This document shows positions 8,117 to 17,713 of a DNA stretch of 64,000 nt, in pieces. This stretch comes from Arenicellaceae bacterium (GTDB lineage: Bacteria > Pseudomonadota > Gammaproteobacteria > Arenicellales > Arenicellaceae). Both the position numbers and the translations under genes were made by a program. How positions within the stretch are numbered: the first letter of the stretch is position 1; every line of letters begins with the position of its first letter. The stretch covers positions 1 through 64,000 of the forward strand of contig JAQWNC010000011.1 of assembly GCA_029246505.1 (NCBI GenBank). The letters run 5' to 3'. Below the pieces are notes generated by a model that did no database searches, was not told the DNA's origin, and saw only the letters and a list, made by a program, of their open reading frames with translations.

Positions 8117-8683
8117 ATGCCAAAGATTTCTGCATTTGATATACGCGTTGGTAGCTTAATCGAGCACCAGGGCAAGCTGTGGCGGGTACTAAAGAAAAAC
8201 CACGTAAAACCAGGCAAGGGAGGGGCTTTCGTGCAGGTAGAAATGAAAGAAACCAACCAGGGTACTAAACTTAATGAACGCTTTAGGTCTTCTGACAAAG
8301 TAGAAAAAGCCCACGTCGAGCAGAAAAAAATGCAGTATCTATATGCCGATGGCAGTGACCACATATTCATGGATACTGGCACCTTTGAACAACTGACCAT
8401 TCCTGGCGAAAGTATTGAAGATCAAATCGGTTTCTTGCTTCCGAACACAGAAGTACAGCTAAACTTTCATAATGAGAGCCCGATAGGAATGGATCTTCCT
8501 GATAATGTAGTACTCACAATTGCCGATACAGAAACAGTCGTAAAAGGCCAAACCGCCGCTGGTGGTGGCAAACCGGCCACTATGGAAACTGGCATTCGTG
8601 TTACCGTACCTCCGTTTGTGAATATAGGCGATAAAGTAAAAATTAATACCGAAACTGGTGATTACGTAGAACGCGCTGAGTAG
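8117..8683 (+). CDS. efp: Translation elongation factor P
   Basis: EF-P enters the ribosomal E-site and relieves stalling at polyproline runs. The 188-residue protein has the KOW-like domain I with the loop VKPGKGGAF, whose Lys is the usual modification site. Two OB domains follow, ending with the family signature near PATMETGIRVTVPPFVNIGD. By recall, several stretches (KLNERFRSSDKVE, PVVKGQTAA-like, GIRV-VPPF) look closer to the alphaproteobacterial type than to the Escherichia coli protein. No modification genes (epmA, epmB) are nearby. The gene is alone on the plus strand, divergent from udgB. Confidence 0.95.
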   Translation: MPKISAFDIRVGSLIEHQGKLWRVLKKNHVKPGKGGAFVQVEMKETNQGTKLNERFRSSDKVEKAHVEQKKMQYLYADGSDHIFMDTGTFEQLTIPGESIEDQIGFLLPNTEVQLNFHNESPIGMDLPDNVVLTIADTETVVKGQTAAGGGKPATMETGIRVTVPPFVNIGDKVKINTETGDYVERAE

Positions 8684-8757
8684 TAAAAGACGCTCACCTA
8701 GCCCGGTGCCGCTTATTTGCTCCGGGTAATTGATCCAGGCATTTGATTCAAAAACTA

Positions 8758-9921
8758 CTAAGCTTTAAGTTTTGGCTGTTTGCCCAATTGTAAAAAGTAC
8801 GCAGTTGCAACCAGCAACATAACGACTCCGGCAATCATAAAAACCCCGCGGCCGCCAATACTTGCCCATAAATAACCGGCAACGATACTACCTATTGCCC
8901 CACCACCGCCATAGGCAACCGAGCTGTATAGCGCCTGCCCATGCACTTCGTACTTACCTCTAAAAAACTTGTGTATGTGCTGCATGCTCACGGCGTGAAA
9001 TAGTCCGAAAGTGATCGCATGTGAAGCTTGTGCTATTAATACAATGCTCGCAATGTCAGGGTACAGCGCTATAGTAAGCCAGCGTATTCCGGCGAGGAAC
9101 AAAGCGAACACAAACAAGTTAAGCATTTTAAAGTTGTTTAACAAACGATGCACAAAGACGAATAACACAACCTCGCAAACCACACCTGCCGCCCAAAACA
9201 ATCCTATTTCTGTTTTGCTATAACCTGTTTGCTCAAAATAGATACTCAGGAAGCTGTAGTATGGGGCATAACATAGCTGCATAGCCACGCAGGCGAGAAA
9301 AAACCAAATAACCTTAGGCTGGCGAAGAATTCCTGTAATCCGCAGATTTAGCGATGACTCTTCTACTACATGAGGAGTGGGCTTAACTATCAATGTCGAT
9401 ACCCAAATTCCAACCAATGCAATAATCATTGCCGGCACCACTATATGAGCCCCATATCGATCGGTGAGCACGCCCATTAACAACACGGTGATAATAAAGC
9501 CTATAGAACCCCACAGCCGAATGCTTCCGTATTTATCACGCTGGTCATTTAAGGATCTCAGCGTTTCGGCCTCTACCTGAGGTAAGGCTGCATTCCAAAA
9601 AAAGCTATAAAGCGTCATGATAAGTGCGATTTTGATAAACGAGTCTGCCCAAAAAACCCCTGCAAAACAAAGTAGTGATAAAAAGCTCGCATATCGGACG
9701 ATTGAAAATGCGACTTTAGTTTTACCAGATAAGTACGCCCAAATATAAGGCGCGGCTATTTTAGTCAACATGAATATCGACATTAGCTCACCAATTTGAG
9801 CGGGTGAAAATTGAATACTATTCAGATACAGCGGCCAGTACGGCGCCATAATGCCCAGCGTGGCAAAATAGAAAAAGTAGAACGAGCAAATCGGTAACCG
9901 TGAAAGACTAAGCCGTATCAT
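8758..9921 (-). CDS. MFS transporter, HcaT-like
   Basis: A 387-residue inner-membrane transporter with about twelve hydrophobic segments. The opening MAPYWPLYL and the later DKYGSIRLWGSIGFI motif resemble the MFS_1-like group that includes the putative phenylpropionate permease HcaT and nucleoside/sugar-like permeases. The internal duplication is visible, with a second half starting at about residue 205. The substrate cannot be told from sequence. The gene stands between efp (convergent) and aroC (same strand, 71 bases away) with no catabolic genes beside it. Confidence 0.85.
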   Translation of the reverse strand: MIRLSLSRLPICSFYFFYFATLGIMAPYWPLYLNSIQFSPAQIGELMSIFMLTKIAAPYIWAYLSGKTKVAFSIVRYASFLSLLCFAGVFWADSFIKIALIMTLYSFFWNAALPQVEAETLRSLNDQRDKYGSIRLWGSIGFIITVLLMGVLTDRYGAHIVVPAMIIALVGIWVSTLIVKPTPHVVEESSLNLRITGILRQPKVIWFFLACVAMQLCYAPYYSFLSIYFEQTGYSKTEIGLFWAAGVVCEVVLFVFVHRLLNNFKMLNLFVFALFLAGIRWLTIALYPDIASIVLIAQASHAITFGLFHAVSMQHIHKFFRGKYEVHGQALYSSVAYGGGGAIGSIVAGYLWASIGGRGVFMIAGVVMLLVATAYFLQLGKQPKLKA

Positions 9922-9992
9922 TTATAAGCCCAGTATCTCGCATCACGATACAGCCCTCGCTAACGATATTTCAGAGCTAACGCGAGATCAGG

Positions 9993-11093
9993 TTAATCTC
10001 GCGAGGCCGGAATTAGATGGGTGGCTAGTTCCACATCAGCATTTTGTCCACGATGCCGTAAATATTGATCCATAAGCGTTATCGCCATCATTGCCTCTGC
10101 GATCGGCACTGCGCGTATTCCTACGCAAGGGTCGTGTCGGCCCTTGGTGACCAACTGCACCGGTTCACCTGCCTCGTTTATTGAGTGCCCTGGCGTGGTA
10201 ATGCTCGACGTCGGTTTAAGTGCAATACTCGCTTCTATATCCTGACCAGTGCTAATGCCACCCAACACACCACCTGCATTATTACTTGCAAACCCGTCCG
10301 GGTAAATTTCGTCGCGGTGCTCGGAACCTCGCTGTTCCACCGATAAAAATCCAGCACCAATCTCAACTGCTTTTACTGCATTAATACTCATCAAGGACCT
10401 GGCTAATTCTGCATCGAGCCGATCAAATACTGGCTCGCCCAAACCTACTGGCACACCGCTTGCGCGTACGTTAACTCGGGCTCCAATCGAATCGCCGTCT
10501 TTACGAAGAGCAATAATTAAATCTTCCATGGCTTTTACTATGCTCGCATCCGGCGAGAAGAACGGATTATTATCTATCTCGGCAAAATCTAATGAACTGA
10601 CTTGAATATCGCCCATCGCGGCCAAGTATCCGGTAATCGTGATTCCCAATCGATCCTGCAAGTATTTTCTGGCGATGCCACCAGCTGCCACCCGCATTGC
10701 TGTTTCACGAGCAGAAGATCGACCTCCACCCCGATAGTCTCGAAACCCATGTTTTTGAAGGTATGTGTAGTCGGCATGACCGGGACGAAACTTATCAGCA
10801 ATCTCAGAATAATCTTTAGAGCGCTGATCTTCATTTCTAATCAGCAAACCAATAGGCGCACCCGTGGTTTTACCCCCAAATACGCCTGATAATATTTCAA
10901 CAGCATCCGACTCGCGCCGTTGTGTAGTAAATTTTGATGTGCCTGGCTTGCGTTTGTCTAACCGGGGTTGTAAATCACTTTCAGAAAGTTCCAAACCCGG
11001 TGGGCAACCATCGACGATTGCCGTCAATGCTATTCCGTGACTCTCGCCTGCCGTAGTCACACTAAATGCCTGCCCGATTGTATTACCCGCCAT
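9993..11093 (-). CDS. aroC: Chorismate synthase
   Basis: AroC removes phosphate from 5-enolpyruvylshikimate-3-phosphate to give chorismate, the last common step to aromatic amino acids and folate, using reduced FMN. The 366-residue length is normal. The family signatures are visible: GESHG near the N-terminus, [21 protein letters not shown] at about residue 125, [13 protein letters not shown] and the C-terminal [16 protein letters not shown]. It lies between the MFS gene and apbC and is probably transcribed with apbC. Confidence 0.97.
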   Translation of the reverse strand: MAGNTIGQAFSVTTAGESHGIALTAIVDGCPPGLELSESDLQPRLDKRKPGTSKFTTQRRESDAVEILSGVFGGKTTGAPIGLLIRNEDQRSKDYSEIADKFRPGHADYTYLQKHGFRDYRGGGRSSARETAMRVAAGGIARKYLQDRLGITITGYLAAMGDIQVSSLDFAEIDNNPFFSPDASIVKAMEDLIIALRKDGDSIGARVNVRASGVPVGLGEPVFDRLDAELARSLMSINAVKAVEIGAGFLSVEQRGSEHRDEIYPDGFASNNAGGVLGGISTGQDIEASIALKPTSSITTPGHSINEAGEPVQLVTKGRHDPCVGIRAVPIAEAMMAITLMDQYLRHRGQNADVELATHLIPASRD

Positions 11094-11165
11094 AATTCGA
11101 CTCGTAGTTTGATTTACTCAACCGATTACCCAACCTGATAATCGACATGCATATTTCTATAATCA

Positions 11166-12251
11166 CTAGCTCTCAATAACGATTTTTGGAAAAACTTTTG
11201 AGTAATCTTTGCTGGATTTAGCAAGACCCGCGGCAACTTTTAGCGCGGCGCTTCTATACGCCGTGCCAGCTAGCGAATCGGGTTCCAGTACCGTTATCGG
11301 GGCACCCTCATCAGCCTGCAAGCGTATATCAACGTCTAACGGTACGTCGACCAAAAATTCTAACCCATATTCTTTCGCCATTACTTTACCGCCACCCTGG
11401 CCAAAAATATGCTCCTCATGACCACATTCACTGCAAACGTGAGTACTCATATTTTCGATCACGCCCAAGACCGGAATTTGAACTTTCTCGAACATTCGGT
11501 AAGCCTTACGGGCATCCAGCAAAGCGATATCCTGTGGTGTTGTAACAATAACCGCGCCAGATACCGGTACTTTTTGAGACAAGCTCAATTGCGTGTCGCC
11601 GGTACCGGGTGGTAGGTCAATAAACAAGTAGTCCAGATCGCTCCACGCAGTTTGATTTAGCAATTGATCTAGCGCCTGAGTAACCATAGGGCCGCGCCAA
11701 ATCATCGGTGTTTCTTCGTCTATCATAAAACCGATAGACATAATTTGAATACCATGGCCCCGCATAGGCAACATCGATTGTTTGTCCAAAAACTCAGGTT
11801 TGCCTGACACACCAAACATGCGCGGTTGGCTTGGCCCATAAATATCAGCATCCAAAACCCCAACGTTAGCACCATCCATTGCTAGTGATACCGCCAGATT
11901 CGCGGTCACTGTCGATTTACCAACCCCGCCCTTGCCTGAGGCAATAGCAATGATATTCTTAACCCCGGGTAACGGACTCAAGCCACCCTGAACCTGCTGG
12001 CTGATCACTTCGCTGCTAATCACCAGATCGACTTTATCGATTGGCTCAGCTGGGTCACCATCAGTAATTGCTTGAAGTAACGCTTTCTCAAGATCAGGAC
12101 GTACGCCTTCCAAGTAAAAACCAGCCTTCAGTTTTACTGTCGCTACGCCAGCTGAAACCTCTACCGATTGCAGACACGATAAGTCGTTTAGAGAACTATC
12201 CAGCAAGGGAATATTTACAGATTCCACGATCTTTTCGATTTCAGTCGGCAT
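11166..12251 (-). CDS. apbC: Iron-sulfur carrier P-loop protein ApbC/Mrp
   Basis: Mrp/ApbC is a cytoplasmic P-loop ATPase that carries or inserts iron-sulfur clusters. The start at MPTEIEKI (12251) gives 361 residues; an upstream GTG or ATG start at 12323 would add 24 residues not typical of the family. An N-terminal DUF59/MIP18-like domain (residues ~5-85) precedes the deviant Walker A GKGGVGKST, DADIYGPSQPRMFG, and the C-terminal CxxC (HVCSECGHEE) that binds the bridging cluster. In this window it is one of few iron-sulfur factors, the usual isc operon being incomplete. Confidence 0.95.
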   Translation of the reverse strand: MPTEIEKIVESVNIPLLDSSLNDLSCLQSVEVSAGVATVKLKAGFYLEGVRPDLEKALLQAITDGDPAEPIDKVDLVISSEVISQQVQGGLSPLPGVKNIIAIASGKGGVGKSTVTANLAVSLAMDGANVGVLDADIYGPSQPRMFGVSGKPEFLDKQSMLPMRGHGIQIMSIGFMIDEETPMIWRGPMVTQALDQLLNQTAWSDLDYLFIDLPPGTGDTQLSLSQKVPVSGAVIVTTPQDIALLDARKAYRMFEKVQIPVLGVIENMSTHVCSECGHEEHIFGQGGGKVMAKEYGLEFLVDVPLDVDIRLQADEGAPITVLEPDSLAGTAYRSAALKVAAGLAKSSKDYSKVFPKIVIES

Positions 12252-12437
12252 GATATTATGATCAGAATTAATATGGCTGAATCGTACAGTGTTTTGACAT
12301 TTAGCTAAACATACACAGGCCATTATCGTGGCTCATTAATCGCATTAGTTCAACGTAATCCACGCATACTGTGTTTATAATCAATCGTTAACATTCTATT
12401 TAGTTTAAAAATCATTTAGACGTAAATATTCGTGAAT

Positions 12438-13793
12438 ATGGACCAAACCGAGCACATTTATCAGGTTTCTGAATTTCTAGCAGAGGCTAAATTTTTGCTC
12501 GAAATGAGTTATCGCTCGGTATGGCTAGAAGGTGAGATTTCCACACTACGTGCTCCTGCTTCAGGGCACCTATATTTCACTTTAAAGGATGATACAACTC
12601 AAATTCGTTGCGCTATGTTTCGCAATCGCGCAGCACGGAATACGATCACGCTTGAAGAAGGACAATTGGTCCAGTTGTGTGCAAAATTTACTATTTACGA
12701 AGCCAGAGGCGACGTTCAACTAATCGTAGAGGAAGTTAAGGAGGCCGGTACCGGCCAGCTCTTGAAGCGATTCGAAGAACTTAAGAAAAAGCTCGCAGCT
12801 GAGGGGCTTTTTTCAGAGCAAAACAAACAGAAAATTCCACGCTTCCCGACCCGCGTAGGTATTGTCACGTCTTCAACTGGGGCCGCCTTGCGCGATATTT
12901 TGACGACATTGAAGCGTCGTAATTCCGGAGTCGCTGTAGTTGTCTACCCTAGCCTAGTGCAAGGTGCAGAAGCACCGACTACCCTGATTCAAGCATTAAA
13001 CGACTGCATTCAACATGATCAATGTGATGTGGTTATTGTTTCTCGCGGAGGGGGTTCGATAGAGGATTTAGCCAGCTTTAACGATGAAAATCTCGCTCGA
13101 CTGATTACAGCTTATCCAATACCCATAATTAGTGCCGTTGGCCATGAGGTTGATTTCACCATCAGTGATTTTGTAGCTGACGTACGAGCAGCTACACCAA
13201 CCGCTGCAGCAGAACTTGTAGCACCGGAACGTATTGCGCTATTAGCTGAACTGGCTGCCCGTGGCATTCGAATGCAGACGATAATAAGCCAAAGTTTACA
13301 AACAAAATCGCAGGCAGTTGATCTATTAAGTAGATCTATCGTTACGCCAGGCCGTAGTTTGAAATTGCGCTTTGATAGTACCCACTTACTTGGCAAGCGC
13401 ATGCATCGAGAGCTACTCAATCGCCTTAAAAGTAGAGCTTCGCAGATGCGCTCAGCGAGGCAAAGTTTTCGTAGATTGCATCCCGAAAAGCAATTGGTAG
13501 ATCAATACCAACGCCTCAAGCAGATGAACCATCTACTGCACACACAGGTTTACGCAAATATTAAAGAACAGCAGCATAAAATTGGTTTAGCCGCTGAGAA
13601 ACTCCGCCTGATAAGCCCATTGGGTGTACTTGAACGTGGTTATGCGTTGGCGCGTTTGGATGCTGCTCCCAAAGCGGTAGTGAAATCGACCCAACAGGTG
13701 CGTGTTGGCGACAAATTAAATATCAGGCTATTCGACGGAGAAGTTTCTACGAAAATTTTAAGCACGGTACCAGGCAACGACCGTGATACTTAA
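12438..13793 (+). CDS. xseA: Exodeoxyribonuclease VII large subunit
   Basis: XseA forms, with XseB, the single-strand nuclease ExoVII that works in repair and recombination. The 451-residue protein has an N-terminal OB-fold (SVWLEGEISTLRAPASGHLY) and the nuclease core with RVGIVTSSTGAALRDIL, VVIVSRGGGSIEDLASFND and SAVGHEVDFTI-DFVADVRA-TPTAAAEL. A coiled-coil C-terminal region ends with PLGVLERGYAL. A GTG two codons upstream (12432) is an alternative start. xseB is not in the window. The downstream LytM gene begins inside its last codons. Confidence 0.97.
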   Translation: MDQTEHIYQVSEFLAEAKFLLEMSYRSVWLEGEISTLRAPASGHLYFTLKDDTTQIRCAMFRNRAARNTITLEEGQLVQLCAKFTIYEARGDVQLIVEEVKEAGTGQLLKRFEELKKKLAAEGLFSEQNKQKIPRFPTRVGIVTSSTGAALRDILTTLKRRNSGVAVVVYPSLVQGAEAPTTLIQALNDCIQHDQCDVVIVSRGGGSIEDLASFNDENLARLITAYPIPIISAVGHEVDFTISDFVADVRAATPTAAAELVAPERIALLAELAARGIRMQTIISQSLQTKSQAVDLLSRSIVTPGRSLKLRFDSTHLLGKRMHRELLNRLKSRASQMRSARQSFRRLHPEKQLVDQYQRLKQMNHLLHTQVYANIKEQQHKIGLAAEKLRLISPLGVLERGYALARLDAAPKAVVKSTQQVRVGDKLNIRLFDGEVSTKILSTVPGNDRDT

Positions 13794-14874
13794 AGCACTG
13801 CTGTTGTTGGTCACACTAGCTCTATGTTCGAGCATGCCGCTAATATCTCAAGAAATAGAAGGAAACCTAACCCCTGGCGGTTTCGCATTGGTACCAGTAT
13901 TTAGCGTTGACAGGCCTAGCATGCGATTTGGATTAAAACCTATCGCGGTATTGGATGATTATGCAGATAGTGGTGTGTGGCTGGGGCTAGTCGGTATCGA
14001 TATTCTCACTGCGCCTGGCCAGTACCTGCTGACCAAAAGCAAACAGGGACATGAAGAGCAAGAAGGCCTGGTAGGTATCACCGTGCAACCAATAGAGCAC
14101 GACTTTCGGCCTAGCAGAACTATTACTACCCGCTTTGAAGAATATTTACGAAACGTGCTAGCTAAAGATAGAGGAGACTATGCTGCTAGAGATATCGTTG
14201 GTGAATGGCACGAAAGTCAGCTTTTCTCATTTCCGTTCCTCCTTCCGCTCGAAGACGGAGAAATGGATGAGGTAACTATCGGGACGTACGTTCAATATCC
14301 AAGTGGTAAGTTAGATCCGGTTAACGCACTATTTCTACGAACCAATAAAGCTAGAACGCGGGTAATCGCGCCCTCCGGTGGGATAATACACAGAGTCGAG
14401 CAATCCAAAGACCGTATGGTGAATACCAACATGATGATCAATCATGGTCAGGGAGTATTTAGCATTCTCAAGGGAGAAATTTATCCTGAAGTCAGCGTTG
14501 GAGACATTGTCGAAGCGGGACAATCCATTGCACTCGTTACCGCAGGGGATCGTCGCATAGATAGGGGCATGCACGATTTATCCTGGCAACTTGTGCTAAA
14601 TGGCGATCTGGTAAATCCGAGTCACTTTTTAGAATTGGACCTAAGTGCCTATTATCAAAAACTAATTACCGATGCAGAAGCTTATTTTTTATCTATCGAA
14701 GCCGCTGAACAACTTAATGCGTTACAAATGTTGGAGGATACAAGCTCCGACCAAGCTGATGCCCCCAACTCTACTATTACCGCCCAGACAGAATCGACAG
14801 ATGATCAGCAATCTACTGGTGATGCCGAGCCGACAAATTATCAAGTTACAAACCCAACAACAGAAACAGAATAG
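13783..14874 (+). CDS. Exported protein with a degenerate LytM (M23) domain
   Basis: A 363-residue protein with a signal peptide (residues 1-~22) and a LytM/M23 fold at residues ~185-290. VIAPSGGIIHRV, MMINHGQGVFSILKGE, VSVGDIVEAGQSIALV and the final strand are all in the expected order. The zinc-binding H---D and H-H pairs are not seen. The usual LHFEI strand is replaced by HDLSWQLVLNG, so it is probably a non-catalytic domain like those of amidase activators. The C-terminal ~60 residues are Asp/Thr/Gln rich and low in complexity. It starts with GTG overlapping xseA by 11 bases, implying coupled translation. The functional link to xseA is unknown. Confidence 0.72.
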   Translation: MILKALLLLVTLALCSSMPLISQEIEGNLTPGGFALVPVFSVDRPSMRFGLKPIAVLDDYADSGVWLGLVGIDILTAPGQYLLTKSKQGHEEQEGLVGITVQPIEHDFRPSRTITTRFEEYLRNVLAKDRGDYAARDIVGEWHESQLFSFPFLLPLEDGEMDEVTIGTYVQYPSGKLDPVNALFLRTNKARTRVIAPSGGIIHRVEQSKDRMVNTNMMINHGQGVFSILKGEIYPEVSVGDIVEAGQSIALVTAGDRRIDRGMHDLSWQLVLNGDLVNPSHFLELDLSAYYQKLITDAEAYFLSIEAAEQLNALQMLEDTSSDQADAPNSTITAQTESTDDQQSTGDAEPTNYQVTNPTTETE

Positions 14875-14926
14875 AAGCGTTATGCCACAATCTATTACTT
14901 GGTTGCCCTAAGTGATCGCTCTTGAT

Positions 14927-15907
14927 TTAGTCCAGTAATCCTTCGGACCGATACCAATCAACTGTTCGGCGCATACCTTCATCAAGCTCGACCTGCGCCG
15001 CATAGCCCAAAACGCGTTTAGCCTTGGAAATATTAAACGCACGATTGTTTTTAAAGAACTTGATGCGACGCCTATGCAAGGGTGGCTCTATACCGAACGG
15101 TTTGCACACCACTTCACACAACCACCCAGCAAAATACATAGGCCAATAAGGTACCCGTATATACGGTTTCTTTACCCCGAGTGCACGCGCTGCGGTATGA
15201 ATATATTCTTGTAAGCTCAAGTATCTCTCTCCACCAATAAAGAATATTTGACCGTTAAGATCCTTGGTATCAAGGATGCACTGATAGCCCCTCACGAGAT
15301 CATCGATATAGACCGCGTGAAAATACTCCCTACAAGGCCCGATCAGTAAAAAACGTTGATGTTTAATCATTCGAAACATTTTAAGCATACGAAAATCGCC
15401 AGGGCCGTATTGTGAGGTTGGCCTTACGATAACAATCTCCATAGCACCCTCCTCGGCATATTTATGACAGGCCTCTTCAGCCAACAACTTAGTTGACTGA
15501 TACAAATCACCAGGATTTAGCGGCGAATTCTCGTTGGCTGGGGTATGCTTTACGTCGCCATGCACCCCTATCGTTGAAGTGTGGATAAAACGCTTAACGC
15601 CACAGTCCCGAGCCATCTTCAATGCTGACTTGGTACCTGCTTGATTGGTTTTGTAATAACTTTCGTCTGTTCCCTTAACTACACGAAAGTTTGAAACGGT
15701 ATGAATCACCGCATCTACCCGGGTAAAAAGTTTGGTCAACGCCTCATGGTCATTAATATCGCCGACAACAAAATAATCAGGTTCTATCAAACCTATCATT
15801 TTTTGTTCGTCACGCACTAAAGCATGAATAGTATGGCCTGCTAACTGCAACGATTTTGTAAGGCTCGAACCCAAAAATCCAGTCGCACCTGTAATAGCTA
15901 TCTTCAT
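14927..15907 (-). CDS. NAD-dependent epimerase/dehydratase (extended SDR)
   Basis: A 326-residue extended short-chain dehydrogenase. The Rossmann motif is TGATGFLG (residues 6-13) and the catalytic set is S111, Y136 and K140 (YQSTK). A C-terminal substrate domain follows (RVPYWPMYFAGWLCEVVCKP). Such enzymes epimerise, dehydrate or oxidise nucleotide sugars, or reduce ketones in lipid and steroid-like substrates; this sequence does not decide between them. It is the last gene of a six-gene leftward cluster for a glycoconjugate, 88 bases after the methyltransferase. A role in remodelling the sugar or lipid made by that cluster is inferred. Confidence 0.85.
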   Translation of the reverse strand: MKIAITGATGFLGSSLTKSLQLAGHTIHALVRDEQKMIGLIEPDYFVVGDINDHEALTKLFTRVDAVIHTVSNFRVVKGTDESYYKTNQAGTKSALKMARDCGVKRFIHTSTIGVHGDVKHTPANENSPLNPGDLYQSTKLLAEEACHKYAEEGAMEIVIVRPTSQYGPGDFRMLKMFRMIKHQRFLLIGPCREYFHAVYIDDLVRGYQCILDTKDLNGQIFFIGGERYLSLQEYIHTAARALGVKKPYIRVPYWPMYFAGWLCEVVCKPFGIEPPLHRRRIKFFKNNRAFNISKAKRVLGYAAQVELDEGMRRTVDWYRSEGLLD

Positions 15908-15995
15908 AATAAAATAATTTCAAAACCTCAAAATAATCTACTCGTAGGAATACACCAAATCAACAGGGTTAACCAACGAATAAAAATGAATTTGA

Positions 15996-16847
15996 TTAGG
16001 TAAGCTTGCGAGCCTTTACGATCAGACTATGTCCTTGTGTCCAGAATAGCAATTTATCTAGCTGCGGCAATAGCCATACTATTGGATAAATAAGGCTAAA
16101 AAATTGAAATTTTTTGCGATGTTTATTCAGATCATCACCGCTTACAACATTACCCTTGCTTTTGTCACTGCCGCTTTCATTGCCCTGAGCATGGTCACCA
16201 CCTGACATGCGATCAAGCAACAAGCTAATCAATACATCGTAAAACTCTACAAAGAATTTAGAGTACGTATGGTGCGCAGTTATTTCAAAATACTCGCTAC
16301 AGACAATCATTAAAGACTGTAAATCGTATCCAGGCCTGAGATGACCATGCTTTTCGTCAGTAAGTCCACAAGCCAGTCTTAATTTCCGTATCAACGAGCT
16401 TGGTCGAAAATGCGGCACGTTTATAATCAGGCAAGCATCGGGTTTCATGATTCGATGCAATTCACTAACAAATGCTCGATCATTCTCAATATGCTCAAGA
16501 AAATCTATGATAACAACGGTATCGAACGTCTGCTCTGCATGAGTGGTACGCCCACCGTCAAATAACTCGACCTCAGTTCCAACCATCTGTTTGATGCCAT
16601 CCACAATGGCGGGATCTAAATCAGCGCTGGTCCAATTGCCTCCAGATTCACGCAGCAAATAGCTCAAAACACCATTATCCGCACCAATATCCAAGCATCG
16701 AGAGTTATCGGTGGGTGCTATATAACCGCGTATAGCCGAAAACTTAGCTTTTTTCAGAATGGATTTTTCATACAAACGAAGTAGCATTGATTGGTACTCC
16801 GTAAGCTCGACAGGTACGAGCTTAGAACAAACAATGTCTGCCATCAT
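15996..16847 (-). CDS. Class I SAM-dependent methyltransferase
   Basis: A 283-residue methyltransferase with motif I as CLDIGADNGV (residues 51-60). An acidic residue follows strand 2 (SADLDP), and IIDFLEHI with NVPHF marks the later strands of the Rossmann-like fold. The C-terminal region (residues ~240-275) is hydrophobic and may touch the membrane. A stretch of Gly/Ser/Asp around residues 218-235 looks like a linker. Its start overlaps the acyltransferase stop by four bases (ATGA), so the two are translationally coupled. The acceptor is probably a sugar or lipid intermediate of the cluster, by context only. Confidence 0.82.
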   Translation of the reverse strand: MMADIVCSKLVPVELTEYQSMLLRLYEKSILKKAKFSAIRGYIAPTDNSRCLDIGADNGVLSYLLRESGGNWTSADLDPAIVDGIKQMVGTEVELFDGGRTTHAEQTFDTVVIIDFLEHIENDRAFVSELHRIMKPDACLIINVPHFRPSSLIRKLRLACGLTDEKHGHLRPGYDLQSLMIVCSEYFEITAHHTYSKFFVEFYDVLISLLLDRMSGGDHAQGNESGSDKSKGNVVSGDDLNKHRKKFQFFSLIYPIVWLLPQLDKLLFWTQGHSLIVKARKLT

Positions 16848-17644
16848 AATTCTCGCCGATCCTTTATTTTTTTTGCAGGTATGCCCGCGACTACGGTGTA
16901 ATCGTCGACATCGCGCGTCACTACAGAACCGCTACCCACAATAGAATCTCGGCCGATATTCGTGCCATCCAACACTTGTACTGAAGCCCCTAACCAACTG
17001 TTATTGCTCACATTAATTCCTTTCATAGTTTGCCCTTGATCCATTATAGGTATTTCAATTGAATCGCTTTTATGATCGCCGCCACCGATTAAATAACAGT
17101 AGGCGCCGAACAATACTTTCTCGCCAACACTGACCTTGCTAGCCGATTGAATAAAACATGATTGGGCAATATTACTATTGTCTCCAATCTCAATATCACC
17201 GTCTTTACAGCTCAAAACGGTATTTCTTCCGACTAGCACATTGTTGCCTAGAGTAATGCCGCGATTCGAATCACCCTTGGCATCGAGCACTGCGTAGTCG
17301 TCAACAGCAACATTCTCACCCAGATGAATTTTAGCAGGGTGCCTAATTGTCACGCCGCGTCCAACGATCAACCCACCCCCACATGAACCAAGCAATCGTT
17401 TTAAGTAGAATTTTCGCAATAAGTAACCGATGGCACCCGGCAACGGCATGAAAAATAAGGTATAGAGTTCAAAAGTGAGCAGGCTGATTAGCCCACTTTT
17501 ATCTACATTAATATCCTGATACTTACTTATTGCTGACGTCGAATCATCGGTCAACGCACCCTGCAAGCGTGTGGTACCTGTTGTTTTGTACTCTTTCACC
17601 TGACTAGCCTTTGTGGTCTCATTAGTCGTCTCATGCTTTGTCAT
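16844..17644 (-). CDS. Left-handed beta-helix (hexapeptide) acyltransferase
   Basis: A 266-residue protein. An N-terminal hydrophobic stretch (residues ~50-70) is followed by a long hexapeptide-repeat domain with successive [IV]-G-[ND] coils: IHLGENVAV, ITLGNNVLVG, IEIGDNSNI, VSVGEKVLFGA, INVSNNSWLGA and IVGSGSVVT. The end AGIPAKKI is typical of the maltose/galactoside O-acetyltransferase class. GGGDHKSD may supply a catalytic His. It probably acetylates a sugar on the cluster's product. The methyltransferase gene overlaps its stop codon, and the GT2 gene lies 69 bases upstream. Confidence 0.85.
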   Translation of the reverse strand: MTKHETTNETTKASQVKEYKTTGTTRLQGALTDDSTSAISKYQDINVDKSGLISLLTFELYTLFFMPLPGAIGYLLRKFYLKRLLGSCGGGLIVGRGVTIRHPAKIHLGENVAVDDYAVLDAKGDSNRGITLGNNVLVGRNTVLSCKDGDIEIGDNSNIAQSCFIQSASKVSVGEKVLFGAYCYLIGGGDHKSDSIEIPIMDQGQTMKGINVSNNSWLGASVQVLDGTNIGRDSIVGSGSVVTRDVDDYTVVAGIPAKKIKDRREL

Positions 17645-17713
17645 TTCATGTTTTATAGAATTAGCATTGTACAGATCATTCGCGCTGTCAGAAAATATCC
17701 AACCGGAAAAAGA

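Noticed and set aside
8684-8757. A CCCGG/CCGGG hairpin after efp as a terminator
   Set aside because: The stem is short and no T-run follows on either strand.
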